DNA of 64,000 nucleotides from Undaria pinnatifida (taxonomy: Eukaryota > Sar > Phaeophyceae > Laminariales > Alariaceae). A program made the position numbers and the translations under genes. Position 1 is the stretch's first letter; the number at the start of each line of letters is the position of its first letter. Positions 24,300 to 34,539 of the stretch are shown here, piece after piece. The stretch spans positions 7,035,974-7,099,973 of the forward strand of contig JABAKD010000015.1 of the NCBI GenBank assembly GCA_012845835.1. Direction: 5' to 3'. The notes below the pieces were generated by a model. That model saw only the letters and a program-made list of their open reading frames with translations. It searched no databases and was not told where the DNA came from.

Positions 24300-25215
24300 C
24301 GGTCTACTGCTGGTGTTTGAATATACAGCAGGGTTCTCATTTCAGTATACCGGGCGAGAAAGGGTCGGTCTACTGCTGCTGTTGAGCCGCTCGCACTCAT
24401 ACATGATCTGGATCGGCTACGTACTGCTGCCTTGTTTGCGCAGGCGAAGCACGTACGAGTAATGGACATGCCGGCGGCCAACGGGAGTGGGCGGGGGCAC
24501 ACAGGCAGCGTACACATACGAGTACCAATAGATTAAACATAAATACGTCAGTTGTGAGTTCAGCCGCTTGAATAATTGGTACTCAGTGCTCTATCGTGGC
24601 GACGTGTTGTGAGGGATCTGTGCTCTGCCCAGCTCCTTCGACAATCACGTGGGGCGGTCAACGGGCGATGCATGTTATACACCCGAAACGACAAGCGTCG
24701 GTATGGTACGACTGCTTCTGGCTTACTCGCCCGGTACCCCTTACGGTCAGCCTACTGCTGTAGTGTGTCATGCTGTGGTGGTGTATTCTCCTTGTTTGCA
24801 CAGGTAAATCAACGTACGAGTAGTATGCATGCAGCGGCAAACGGGAATATGCGGGGTGTCCAGACAGCGTACGCGGACGAGTATGCAAAAAATACGTCAA
24901 CTGCGAGTTCGACCGCTTGAATGGTTGATGCTCGGTACTCTATCGTGATGTAATGTTGTGAGGAATCTGTACTTACGCATCGCTCCTTCGGTACACGCGT
25001 GGGGCGGTCAACGGGCGATGCCCGCTATACCCGACACGACAGGCGTCGGTATGGTATGACTGCTTCTGGCCTACTCGACCCGGTACCCTTTACGGTCAGC
25101 CTACTGCTGTAGTGTGTCATGCCGCGGTGGTGTGTTTCCTTGTTTGCACAGGTGGAGCAACGTACGAGTAAGAAGCATGCCGACGGCAAACAGGAATAGG
25201 CGGGAGGAAGCAAGG
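24300..25215. repeat. ~350-bp tandem array, about 2.6 units
   Basis: CTTGTTTGC(A/G)CAGG followed by CGTACGAGTA recurs at 24431, 24791 and 25139. The units share TCGACCGCTTGAAT, the GTGGGGCGGTCAACGGGCGATG segment and TCAGCCTACTGCTGTAGTGT. It belongs to the expanded spacer of the YR element. Confidence 0.88.
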
Positions 25216-25281
25216 TAGAGTACCCGTACGAGTACCGAAAATCCCCATCACCCACCTCGCGCGGCACGTCCTTAGATTGTA

Positions 25282-25812
25282 CTAGGTCGACGACACTCCA
25301 GCCGGCGGCGCTGCAGCCGTCTCCTGTCGACCCTCTCGAGGCTCGGCCACTTCCTGCCGAACGGCCGGGGTCTCGACCTGCTCCTGCTGGGTGGTGGCCG
25401 ACTGTGGTACTCCGGCGCCTTGCTCTCGTAGCGCTGGCAGAAACACCTTCGAGCCTCGTGAGTGCAGCGACCCCCGAAGGCCTTCCAGACCCCATGCTGC
25501 CATGACCCGAGGTCCCGCCGCCTTCCGGAAGGCTGCTGTGCCGACGGTGGCCTCCCCCGCTCCCAAGGCCTGGGTCATGGCCTCGAAAGACGACGTCTCC
25601 TGGTGGCCTAAGCTTGCCACCAGAGGTGCGAGGAGCTCCGCACACTCCGGTACCGAGAGCTGTGCCAGGCTCGACCCGCCTGAGTCGATGATCTTGGACA
25701 GGTCCAAGACGCGCGGGCCGCCCTTCATGCCGGGCTTGGTGCATGGGAGCGCCCCAAGCACCCAATCCGGGTCCAGCGGGCTGGCGCGTGCGGTAGCGGC
25801 AGCGATGGACAT
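25282..25812 (-). CDS. First ORF of the YR retroelement, function unknown
   Basis: There are 176 codons. The ATG lies a few bases inside the A1 repeat, so the ORF is the first one downstream of the presumed promoter repeat. It has a helical first half (LDLSKIIDSG, AELLAPLVASLG) and a Gln/Glu/Ala-rich tail (TTQQEQVETPAVRQEVAEP). It resembles no domain that I know. It may be the N-terminal part of gag, joined by splicing to the frame ending at 22591, but the donor sites near 25260-25290 are weak and I could not settle it. Confidence 0.55.
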   Translation of the reverse strand: MSIAAATARASPLDPDWVLGALPCTKPGMKGGPRVLDLSKIIDSGGSSLAQLSVPECAELLAPLVASLGHQETSSFEAMTQALGAGEATVGTAAFRKAAGPRVMAAWGLEGLRGSLHSRGSKVFLPALREQGAGVPQSATTQQEQVETPAVRQEVAEPREGRQETAAAPPAGVSST

Positions 25813-25819
25813 GGTGCCT

Positions 25820-25983
25820 CTGTTTTCCCTAATCGCTACCTACTTCCTCGTGCTGCTGTCCGTCGCTAGAGGAGCAAGTGTCCTTCCGTGCCTTTCCGCT
25901 TGTCCTCACTGTACCTCCTGCAGGCTTTCTCCCAATCCGGGGATGCCCTTCATGCGTCCCCAAATTTGGTTCTGACAATTACT
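25820..25983 (-). repeat. A1 split direct repeat of the YR retroelement
   Basis: This is the outer 5' repeat on the coding strand, ending in AATTACT at 25977-25983. It is 162/164 the same as A2. The similarity stops just before the first ORF. Confidence 0.9.
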
Positions 25984-27745
25984 CTGGCTATTCGTACTAG
26001 GTTACCGAGTCAGGTCATATATATATGAAGAATCGATTAATTGGTAGTACACCTCGTACTCATCATGGTAAATCAACGCGTTGTGAGCATGACTATAGTG
26101 AGCATCATCGACAAGTTGTGGTATACTCATGGTACTTCCCTGGATAGGAAGTGCACAGCAGCCGTGTATATCCAGTCCGCCCCATCTTTCCTGACTTAGT
26201 ATGGTCGCTCCAATACGAATGCTTGTATACCGTCCATGATGACATGTAATTCTCGTTTTACTTAGACCGCACTTCTTTTCAGTTATATTAACTCGTATAC
26301 TAAACTCCTTCATCACCAAATGTTCACCTGTATGTTTGTCGCAAATGAAGGAAGTCTTTCAGTTTTTCACCACATGAACAGCTTAGCAATGCACTTGAAC
26401 ATGTCACTAAGGCTCCCTGGTTCCCCTCAGTCACAACCGGACGGTACTATAGCACAAAAGGCTGAATCACACAACGAAGGTTGAAGCAAGGAATCAATAC
26501 CGAATGAACAAGTGCATTGCTTATTTTTTGTGTAGTTGTTTTTCCATGATCTTGATCAAAGTACCTGTGTACGAAACGGAAATACAAAAATATTAGTTCA
26601 TCCGTTTCACGGCTACGTTTCATGTATACGTACTGGACAGTAAGAGGCAGATAAGTTGGGAGACCAGTCATAATGTTACTTACTTTTTAATTTTGCAAGC
26701 GTGAGGTTGGTTCTGTTGATAAGTAGATACATTTAACAATCTTGAGGTTGGTTCTATGTTGAGAAATAAATAAGTTAGAGTTTCATCTTAGGTTTTGATA
26801 ATGCATTATTTTGTATCTCCTAACCAAATGGCGAGGGACATTTGGGTTTTCAATGTTCTCCCTCACAGTGAATTCAGGTATGATGCACGAATATTCTCAG
26901 GAATATTGGTGGATAATACCTCCCTTGATTGTACTATGTTATGATTTATTTTTTGCGTCACTTAGGTGCTACGAATAGGAGATAGTTATTAAGGGTTTGA
27001 TGTATGATATAATTCATCAGTGAATCATGGATGCATTTAAGCTCCTGTACTTTAACAATCGTTTGATGTCATTTATTATAATAACTTCATTAGTCCGTTA
27101 ACCTTTGGATAAATTTATATTTTTCAAAATAACGCATAAAATTACTTTTTTACCTCTTACGCATGCCTGTCTCATTATTCCTAACCCCTGCACCCATTCT
27201 ACGAAATTTGGTGGTCTACCACGTCAGCCCTTTTATGGGAACATGGTCGTGAGTACGTGGGGTGGGCGGGGGGGGGGGTTATTCCCGTATGTAAATTTCA
27301 TAAGGCTATTCGGATAAGGTCAGTTTCAATTTTAAACATAGGTTTAATACCAATTTTATGCCTTGCAAATTACATCAATGGTCAATGTTTACAGTTGCCT
27401 GAAGGCAAATTTAGGCAATGGTAGTAATGGGTCTACATTCATATTGTAATATACGGAGTATAATGTTATTTTACGACAATCTCTCAGCTAAAATATATTT
27501 GTAAGCAGATTTGAACAATATCACAATCCTAGATCAATTCCAACACTGGTAGGCTTCTGTAATTTAAAAAAATCCGTAGGGTGTTGTTAAGAAATACCCA
27601 AATGGATCGATACTCATAAGAGTCAAATAGCGGCAACGGAATGCACTTACGTGGCCATTGCTCTCCATTAAAAAATCTGGGTCACTTGGGCTACCGCGTG
27701 GGGCCGACTCCAAGGGCTTGGATATTTTATCAAATACTTCAAGGA
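25984..27745. other. AT-rich stretch with no recognisable gene
   Basis: Composition turns AT-rich right after the YR element. Open frames (26002-26319 -, 26447-26671 -) are short and unlike known proteins. A G run lies at 27267-27278. A phrase GAGGTTGGTTCT occurs twice near 26703 and 26744. Confidence 0.4.
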
Positions 27746-27870
27746 CGTCAACCGTGAGTTCGACGAATTTCGGGTCAATACCCATCTTTGCAAGCTGCGT
27801 TGTTGGTACTCGTAATATACTATGTGGGTGAGTGTTTTCATAATGGGAGGAGTCATATTGTTTTGTTAAA
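27746..27870 (+). repeat. Module B, left arm of an inverted pair
   Basis: GTGAGTTCGACGAATTTCGG ... CTATGTGGGTGAGT ... AATGGGAGGAGTC is the inverted counterpart of 29218-29350. The pair encloses 1.35 kb. Confidence 0.88.
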
Positions 27871-27884
27871 AAAACACATATATA

Positions 27885-28830
27885 CAGTACTGGGCCCTCT
27901 ATAGTGCAGGTTGAATAGTGCAGGTGCCCGGTATAGTGCAGGTAAAATCTCTGGACACAGACAGCGCCCTCAATAGTGCAGGACCTGCACTATACAGGCA
28001 GATCCCGCTATAGTGCAGGTTAGACACCGCGTGCCCCGCAATAGTGCAGGCTGGACACACACGGACAGACAAACAGCGGACAGACGCAACACAGAAACAA
28101 GGGTACACATGCTGCTGCTGACCCGAAGAGCTCTACGCAGCGCAGAGGCGCACCATGCCTTGTGCGGACGGTGAACTGTGCCAATCAACAAGACAGAACG
28201 CCGCAAGCCCCTCATGGCCACGTCTGTCAGGGAGGATGTGGCGGGCGGCTCCAAGGTGATTGCGGCAGCATGTTTGACGACCACGAAACGAAGCGCATCT
28301 GCAGCACGTGCGTCGCCGAGGCTGGCAAGCGCAAAGCGACACGAGCTGAGAGTGCTGGGACGGGACCATCTAAACGCCCGAAGAAAACGAAGGGGGAGAG
28401 TGAGAAGGGTTCTGGTTCTCGTGCGCGGCCGGACAACAACGCGAAGCTTGAGATTCTCAAGTTGATGGATGAGAGTTTTGTCAACACGTAATGAGGACGG
28501 GGGGCAGTAGTACTTCCTGTCGTGTTTTTTTTTTCTGTTTTGTCTTTTTCTATCTTGCAACATCGAAGGAAGGCGACGAGGACTGGGATTTAGCTTCGTC
28601 CACCACTAATACATAATTTCGATCCGTTTTGTACTCTGTTCGCCCCGGAAAGCGTGAACGCCACACCATGAAGTCAAAGACTGCCTCAACCTGCACTATT
28701 GAGAGATATTCAAAGCATGAATAGTGTCGAACCTGCAGTATTGAGGCACTATTATGAGTAGTGCAGGTGCCCGCTATAGTGCAGGTAAAATCTCTGGGCA
28801 CACCCCTGCACTATAGCGGGCCCAGTACTG
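27885..28830. mobile_element. 946-bp TIR DNA transposon flanked by TA (Tc1/mariner-pogo-like)
   Basis: The ends are 26-bp inverted repeats with one mismatch, starting CAGTACTGGGCCC. TA flanks both sides (27883-27884 and 28831-28832), as a TA target duplication would give. CAGT-type ends plus TA fit the pogo branch of Tc1/mariner. The decamer ATAGTGCAGG, or its complement, is repeated about ten times near both ends. No transposase catalytic domain is visible, so it is non-autonomous or keeps only part of the protein (28162-28491). Confidence 0.8.
28162..28491 (+). CDS. Cys/His-rich ORF inside the TIR element
   Basis: The ORF has 109 codons from a GTG. The frame is open about 27 codons further upstream, with no ATG. 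Residues 6-50 hold VNCANQ, HGHVCQGGCGG, GDCGSM and ICSTC, in spacing like a zinc-binding fold with an H-x-C-x3-C core and a CG box. The rest is basic and Lys/Gly/Ser-rich (GPSKRPKKTKGESEK), then a helix (KLEILKLMDESF). Zinc-binding tails of this kind are found beside the catalytic domain of some transposases, so it may be the retained end of the element's own protein. It is alternatively a captured host exon. Confidence 0.45.
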   Translation: MRTVNCANQQDRTPQAPHGHVCQGGCGGRLQGDCGSMFDDHETKRICSTCVAEAGKRKATRAESAGTGPSKRPKKTKGESEKGSGSRARPDNNAKLEILKLMDESFVNT

Positions 28831-28930
28831 TATACAAGTATAGACATATTATATAAAAAAGATTTCAACATTTTGTTTGTGTCGGATGGAACTCCTTCCC
28901 TACCCTACCCGCGGAGCCCTTTTATATTAT

Positions 28931-29060
28931 AAAATTAAAATACACTCTAGCTGTGAGATCAAAGGTTTCGTCGAAACACACACCAGGTATTTGCAAGCTG
29001 TGTGTGATACTCCGATTGCGTGTATTACTGGGTGTGTGTCCTCATTATATATCCACCAAA
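28931..29060 (-). repeat. Module A, inverted copy
   Basis: The + strand reads AATACACTCTAGCTGTGAG, GGTTTCGTCGAAAC, GCAAGCTGTGTGTGATACTC and GTGTGTCCTCATTA. This is the reverse complement of the terminal module of the C-tract repeats at 8380-8510, 12868-13005 and 14917-15056. Confidence 0.88.
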
Positions 29061-29217
29061 TCCAGGATCACACTCGTTCCTCGCTCAGAGGGGTGCGTGG
29101 TGCCTCTACTCCTGGAAAAAGATAGATATCGATATCCCACATTGATTTTCATATACACGTACACAAAACCACCCAATGCAACATACGGACATTTGGCCGT
29201 ACAAATAATATATATAT

Positions 29218-29350
29218 TTTTTAAACAAAAGAATAGGACCCCTCCCATTAAGAAAAAACTCACCCACATAGTGTTTTACAAGTACCAACAATGCAGCTTG
29301 TAAACATGAGTATTGACCCGAAATTCGTTGAACTCACGGCTGACGTCCTC
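29218..29350 (-). repeat. Module B, right arm of the inverted pair
   Basis: The reverse complement matches 27746-27870 and 15097-15210, through GGACGTCAGCCGTGAGTTC and CAATGGTTGTT-type spacing to CTATGTGGGTGAGT. Confidence 0.88.
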
Positions 29351-30265
29351 AAAATATTTTGGTAAAAAGGTCTCTCGATGCAGTCTAACGTACGCACGTA
29401 TATTGATGGTGCTGCGTACTTCATTATAATCAAGCAAATATCACGGCAAAAAAAACGCAAAGTAAGGTAGTACACCCATCATCATGCAGTTCATTGCCAC
29501 ACCTGGTAGAGGATGGGAACTTCAATCTCGATCCCCAGCATTGATCCACAAACGTTATATATACTGCCTCCTGATGCAGTCCGTATGATTTAATATCGTG
29601 CACTTCTTCGTTCAGAGGGGGCGTGCACCATACACCGCAAAATAAACCCCTGCTGCATCCTACAGCTATTCCTGGCAGTAAATGCCGCCCCTCGGTGCAA
29701 TCTCAAGTATGCTAATACCTGACAGATATCTGGTTGTATGTCCCAGGTGAACGCATTTAAGTAAACACCTCACTTATTGTCACACCAAAGAGCACATGCA
29801 ATATAACTTCCCATCGCAAGCCCGCAATCGATATCGTCGCGCGTTACCCTTCCGGAGGGGTGCACCCGGTAAAATATCGGAACCTCGATCTCGATCTCCA
29901 TGGATTGGTTTTAGTAACGCCAGCGAATGAGTATCTTTTGCGTTGCTCGTCTCCAGGCCCGATTTAAGCCCGTTTTTTTTTTAACACGGATCTCGCCGTG
30001 GTTCGTTGGCATGGGTGCAGACAAGGGTAACCGGCGCTCTCCCGCCGCGTGGGTGCGTGCTCGTCGAGGCACGAGCGAAAGCGTCTGGGTGTGGGTGAGC
30101 CGGTGTCTCTTTTCTTGCGGGATAACTAGACATGTCCGAGATAATAAGGACAGTTTTGACTTTAACATCACGACAGACCCCCGTATTATACTTCCGGACA
30201 GAGCGGATGTCAACAGGAGGAGGCTGGGAAGTGGAGGCGGGAAGCAGCCGAGTGTCGGAACGAGC
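29351..30265. other. No gene seen
   Basis: Open frames overlap on both strands (for example 29927-30322 + and 29911-30651 -) and extend into the duplicated 165-bp units. None matches a known family. No splice structure is convincing. Confidence 0.35.
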
Positions 30266-30595
30266 GCCGCGGGGCACGGCTTGCATCTCTTCGCGCGGGC
30301 GACGGGGCTCAAAGGGACATAAAACGGGGAAATCTTGGAAGAAAACGCCGAGCGCGGCGAGAGCGGCATGCGTCGCGCGGGTAGCACGTGCCACCCAGTC
30401 CCGATACAGCAAGAAACCTTTACGAACAGAGCCGCGGGGCACGGCTTGCATCTCTTCGCGCGGGCGACGGGGCTCAAAGGGACATAGAACGGGGAAAGCT
30501 TGGAAGAAAACGCCGAGCGCGGCGAGAGCGGCATGCGTCGCGCGGGTATCACGTGCCACCCAGTCTCGATACAGCAAGAAACCTTTACGAACAGA
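30266..30595. repeat. Two 165-bp tandem units
   Basis: GCCGCGGGGCACGGCTTGCA starts at 30266 and 30431. The units differ at only a few sites. Because 165 is a multiple of three, frames stay open through both copies on both strands, producing a long minus frame (29981-30604) with a 55-residue duplicated segment. I see no family match, so coding is not claimed. Confidence 0.93.
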
Positions 30596-30744
30596 GTTAT
30601 ACAAAATGGGCAGGGTTCAAGTATATATACATTCTTATAGGCGACGGACAAACGTTTTCGGGTCCTTTGTGGCCAAAATCGGGTATCATTATTTTTCAGT
30701 GTTCGCCACGCCCCCAGGACGCCATCTCATTGGCTGAGTAGGCC

Positions 30745-32705
30745 TGTTACTATTGTCGTATACACATACACACATTGTGGGTTCATGGGGAGGGTGTTGA
30801 TGGGCCTTTGTATGTTTTTCTTTTGTGAGTTGTTCTGTACTACTGCTATACCAGGTAATACGGGGATGATGGGAGACAGCAGCGCTGAAAACACGATGTT
30901 GGCCACATATGGAATGTTGTCAAGTATTCGCTGTGGTTCAACCAGGCAGCGCATGTGCTGGCTTCCTTGAGCTCGACTGAGAGCGACATACAGTTGGCCA
31001 TGAGAAAAGGGGTAATCCCTTAGGTCCAGGCCGAGGGTGTGCAGAGGTTGCCCTTGGGACTTGTTTACTGTCATAGCATACGCGATTCGAAGTGGGTACT
31101 GGTGTCGGTGAAACGATATGATATTCTTAGATACTTGCCCTTCAAATGCAATGTGGGGTTGAATCCCTTTCCGAAAAAGTCTTACCTCTATAAGGTTGAG
31201 ATAAATCGCGGTAATGACGCCTTTGCCGCCCTTGATGGCGTTGATATTGAAACTTAGGTTGCGGATAAACATCACCATAATGCCGACTTTCAGTTGCAGT
31301 TCATGAGGTGGTATTCCGGGAATGTGCACGGAGTGTATCTGTTCTGGCATGGTATAGAGGTTTGAGCCTCCTTGAATCGTATTATGACTGTAAAAGGTGT
31401 GCGTGCAGCCTGGTACTCATTGAAGTATGCTGCCGTTGATGCCATCATTGCCAACATTCGACATGGCCAGAATAGCACGGTTTCCAAACATCCGAGCGTC
31501 GCAAGCAAGGTCCGGGTACACGAAGGCAATGAGTTCGTTGATGTCGTGAACGGGACCGATGAGATACGTAGAATCACAATCAGTGTTTGCGATCGTTTGG
31601 GTGAGTCGTATGGTTTTGATACCATGGATTGCCGATGGGGGCACCCTGTTTTCACCTACTTGGCGAACGGATTGGGCATGAACTAGGTCACCCTGATCAC
31701 GTTGGAGTATCGTGAGATGCCTCCGCTGGAGGTTCCCTCACAGCGGGGAAGAAATGAGAGACGCTTGGACCACATCCACATCAGCCCCGAAGGGCCCGAT
31801 ATGACCAGTTTGTCGCCAATCCCCACACAGCAAGATGGTTTTTCCGCCGAAAGTACGATTGACGCAAGTTAAATCACGAAGGGTGCGATCATGCGCTTCC
31901 ACATACAGAAACGATGCGTCGAAGGGATGCCATCCCACATGATTAATGAACACTTGCGCAACAACTCGGCGCGATCGTCACGGATGAATACGTCACAAAT
32001 GCATCCCTCTACGAGTCTCTCTGTTAGAGGCAACCGAAACATATAGTGTGTTGTACGTCCATTAGGGAGTTCGCAGGCTGCGATACCTGCGGTAGCAACG
32101 CAAATGCGGACGTGAACCAGTGATTACAATCAGGCCGATAGTGCATTGAGCGTGTATGTCTTACTGGTTTCCGCTGCGGCATTCAAGAGAAAACACGCAG
32201 GTGTTGATCCAGTGACGCGATGACGGGCCTCGTCGTATATCGTGCGTTGCTCATGCGTGAGTCGAGGGTATATTTCGGTGATGTACGTCAGTTCCCTGCT
32301 CATGTCGATGGCTTGGCGCCGTCGCTCGCACTCAGTGAGGCGATGATGAGTGGTGGGGCGCCCTGAGGAACTCGTGGTCTTGCCACGCATTTGCAATATT
32401 TCGTATAAATGTACAAGAGCTCGAGTACGGTGGGACCCCTTCGAAATCTTCGGTGAGGTCTGCGATGAACTCTGCCCATAGCCGCAAGGCTGGGGCACCG
32501 TTGAGAATGAGTGTCGCGAAACGGCGACGCAGCTCTTGACCGGTTCTAAATGTACTTGCCCTATGCTGACATTGACTCAATTCGTTATCTCCTTCTATGA
32601 GCTTCTGCTGCCGTTCTGGTCGTTTGTCGGTGAACTGGAAGCGGATGTGTTGGTGTGGTTGTTGTGCTCTGTTGCTTCCTTGCTCCTTGTTGCTGAACGC
32701 TGTTG
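30745..32705 (-). pseudogene. Helitron RepHel helicase (PIF1-like SF1), broken C-terminal portion
   Basis: Fragments follow family order on the minus strand: an N-side segment (LIEGDNELSQ, STFRTGQELRRRFATLI, LWAEFIADLTEDF) at about 32705-32340, then LTHEQRTIYDEARHRV and the Walker A region FLLNAAAETSKTYTLNAL near 32150. Next come ATAGIAACELPNGRT, AELLRKCSLIMWDG, AHDRTLRDLTCV with FGGKTILLCGDWRQT (about 31890-31740), DINELIAFVYPDL to SNVGNDGIN (31420-31580), PGIPPHELQLKVG, and RIAYAMTVNKSQGQ with HGQLYVALSRAQ (about 31100-30960). At least three frame changes divide them. GGTGKT is replaced by AETSKT and the Walker B WDE by WDG, so even the domains are dead. The Rep nuclease and Helitron ends are not seen. 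Confidence 0.88.
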
Positions 32706-33003
32706 TTTTTCGGTGTGTTTATGCTATTTCGAGAATCAAGTTGCGCTCAATTCTGCAAGTTGAACCTACAACCACTCTATTAATGGAGTATGATGAAATG
32801 ATAGTCACTGAACTCAAAGACCGGTGCGGCGAGACTGGTGGGGTTCCCCCGAAAAGGGCAACTCCCCCCGCGCGCGCCTCGCCCCCTGATTGGTCGAAGG
32901 CGGGCGGGGTGTGAACCCTCGGCCAATGGGATTGGGGCTCGGAAAACGCAGGGATGAAAGCCATATGCCTATAGTACTATAACAAATTATAATACATTAC
33001 GAT

Positions 33004-33490
33004 AGCTGTGAGATCGAACAATTCGTCGAAACTCACATTTGCAAGCTGTGTGTGATACTCCGATCGCGCGTGTTATTGGATGCGTGTCCTCATTTAGGAT
33101 GTAGGTCGGCGACTCCCCTTAGAACTAGATTGTACCAGGGTGAACATGGTGATCTTCATCAATCTGTGCATAGAAATTATTAACCCCTTTTTTTTAGGGG
33201 GGACAAAATCTGCGTAACCCTTAACAAAGCTGCCTAAGCCCTTTTTTTAGGGGGGGGCTCATTTTTTAGGGGGGGCAAAAAACTGACGGCTGGGGAAAGT
33301 ATTATGTATTTAGACGAATGGCCGGTGAGGGGAGGGCGTTTTTTTTTCTTTTTTGGGGGGGGGGTTAAGAGGGAGACTGTTTCGTAACATTTTTAGGTCG
33401 CATACATGAATTTTAATAGGAGCCTGCTGCACGCGTGGTGCTACTAATAGGTCTAAGGCGAAGATGGGGGCAGCGGGGAAGGGGCAGGGG
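33004..33490 (-). repeat. C-tract compound repeat, inverted truncated copy 4
   Basis: The reverse complement matches module A (33004-33130), the CGCCCTCCCCTCACCGG block (about 33320) and the CGACCTAA to CGCCCCCTGCCCC part (33390-33490) of copies 1-3. G runs here correspond to their C runs. Confidence 0.85.
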
Positions 33491-34539
33491 GCGTTAATTA
33501 GTACCCTGGTACGATATCGGTCGGCATGGTATCGTGCGGTATCGCATATTGTGCGGGATCTGTCTAGTACAACAGATTCAACCCAGGAAACTATTACGAG
33601 TAAGACTACGGGGGGACCCACACATCCCCTGGTCCCCGGTTTTCCGGTGACTCTGATATCTAGATGTTTTATCGGAACAGTAAAACACATGGCTATGTTA
33701 ACAGGCTGCGTTTAGAACTTCGGCTGGTTCGTGGCTTAGGGTTAGGCTATACCAAGGTCAAGAGTGCTTCATCCGCAGATGCTGTGAGTCTCTTCAGATT
33801 GGTTTCCCTCCGGTTCTCAGCAGAGGTCCACACCTCAACTTTGAGGTGCTGCAGTGCTCGAAACTTGAGGTACACAAAACGAGACAAAACGATCCCCAAC
33901 TGAACGTGTGCACTTCACTAGCGGGCAGCTACAGCTGCCCACAAGCAACCGCGGCCCGCGAAATTGAGGGACGCTCCTGGCGGGGTGTATGACGACGCCG
34001 GGCGCGCCGGACAGCAGTCAGTCGTAAACAGCCAGTAGGCAGCCAAAAGCGACTCACGAGATGTTTTTGTGGTGTCGAACTTGCAAGCCAGAAACACCAA
34101 AAGCTCCCGAAATCGCATAAATATTTCAATTCACGCGCGGGAGTCTACAGTACATGAGTAATAAGGTGGGTACATCACTGATGAAAAAACGAATTTCACC
34201 AAGAGCTTGCTGCTCACCGCGCGCAGATGATACAATTCTTCTCGAGTCGTATATAACTCTTCTCGAGTCGTAGGAGAAAAGCCGGAGGCAAACAATATTT
34301 CATTTCTGTGAGGGGTAGGAAGCTTTGGAGTCCAAAATTGGGCTAAAAACACCTGAAAAGCTCTGCATTATTGGATCATTGCAGCATTTTTTCTAAACTT
34401 TCGAAATAAGGATCTTGTTTGGAGATGTCATACTCTATTTCAAGTGGTTTTACTTGTACGCGAAATGCCTCCCTACGAGCTCCTACTCAAAATATTCCTG
34501 TGGGATCCCCCGTGGCCTTCATTGATACCAGGTACCAGG
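33491..34539. other. No gene seen
   Basis: Short overlapping frames only. A 10-bp phrase, TTCTCGAGTCGTA, is duplicated at about 34239 and 34260. No family is recognised. Confidence 0.35.

Larger units (their letters stand above)
16605..25983 (-). mobile_element. Ngaro/PAT-type tyrosine-recombinase retrotransposon with split direct repeats
   Basis: Read on the minus strand, the element is A1 (25983-25820), a first ORF, a gag-like ORF, reverse transcriptase/RNase H, a zinc-finger plus tyrosine recombinase ORF, B1 (17082-17008), A2 (17013-16850) and B2 (16678-16605). A1 and A2 are 164 bp with two differences. B1 and B2 are about 74 bp with about five. The heptamer AATTACT lies at both outer edges and at the A/B junction, as expected for recombination through a circular intermediate. 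DIRS-group elements with this A1-ORFs-B1-A2-B2 layout are the Ngaro and PAT types. The genes carry one frameshift and three in-frame stops, so this copy is recently inserted but probably not autonomous. Length is 9.38 kb, long for the group, owing to tandem repeats inside. Confidence 0.9.

Noticed and set aside
23600-25215. CRISPR-like array (regular repeats)
   Set aside because: Units are contiguous and diverged, without short identical repeats separated by unique spacers, and the context is eukaryotic.
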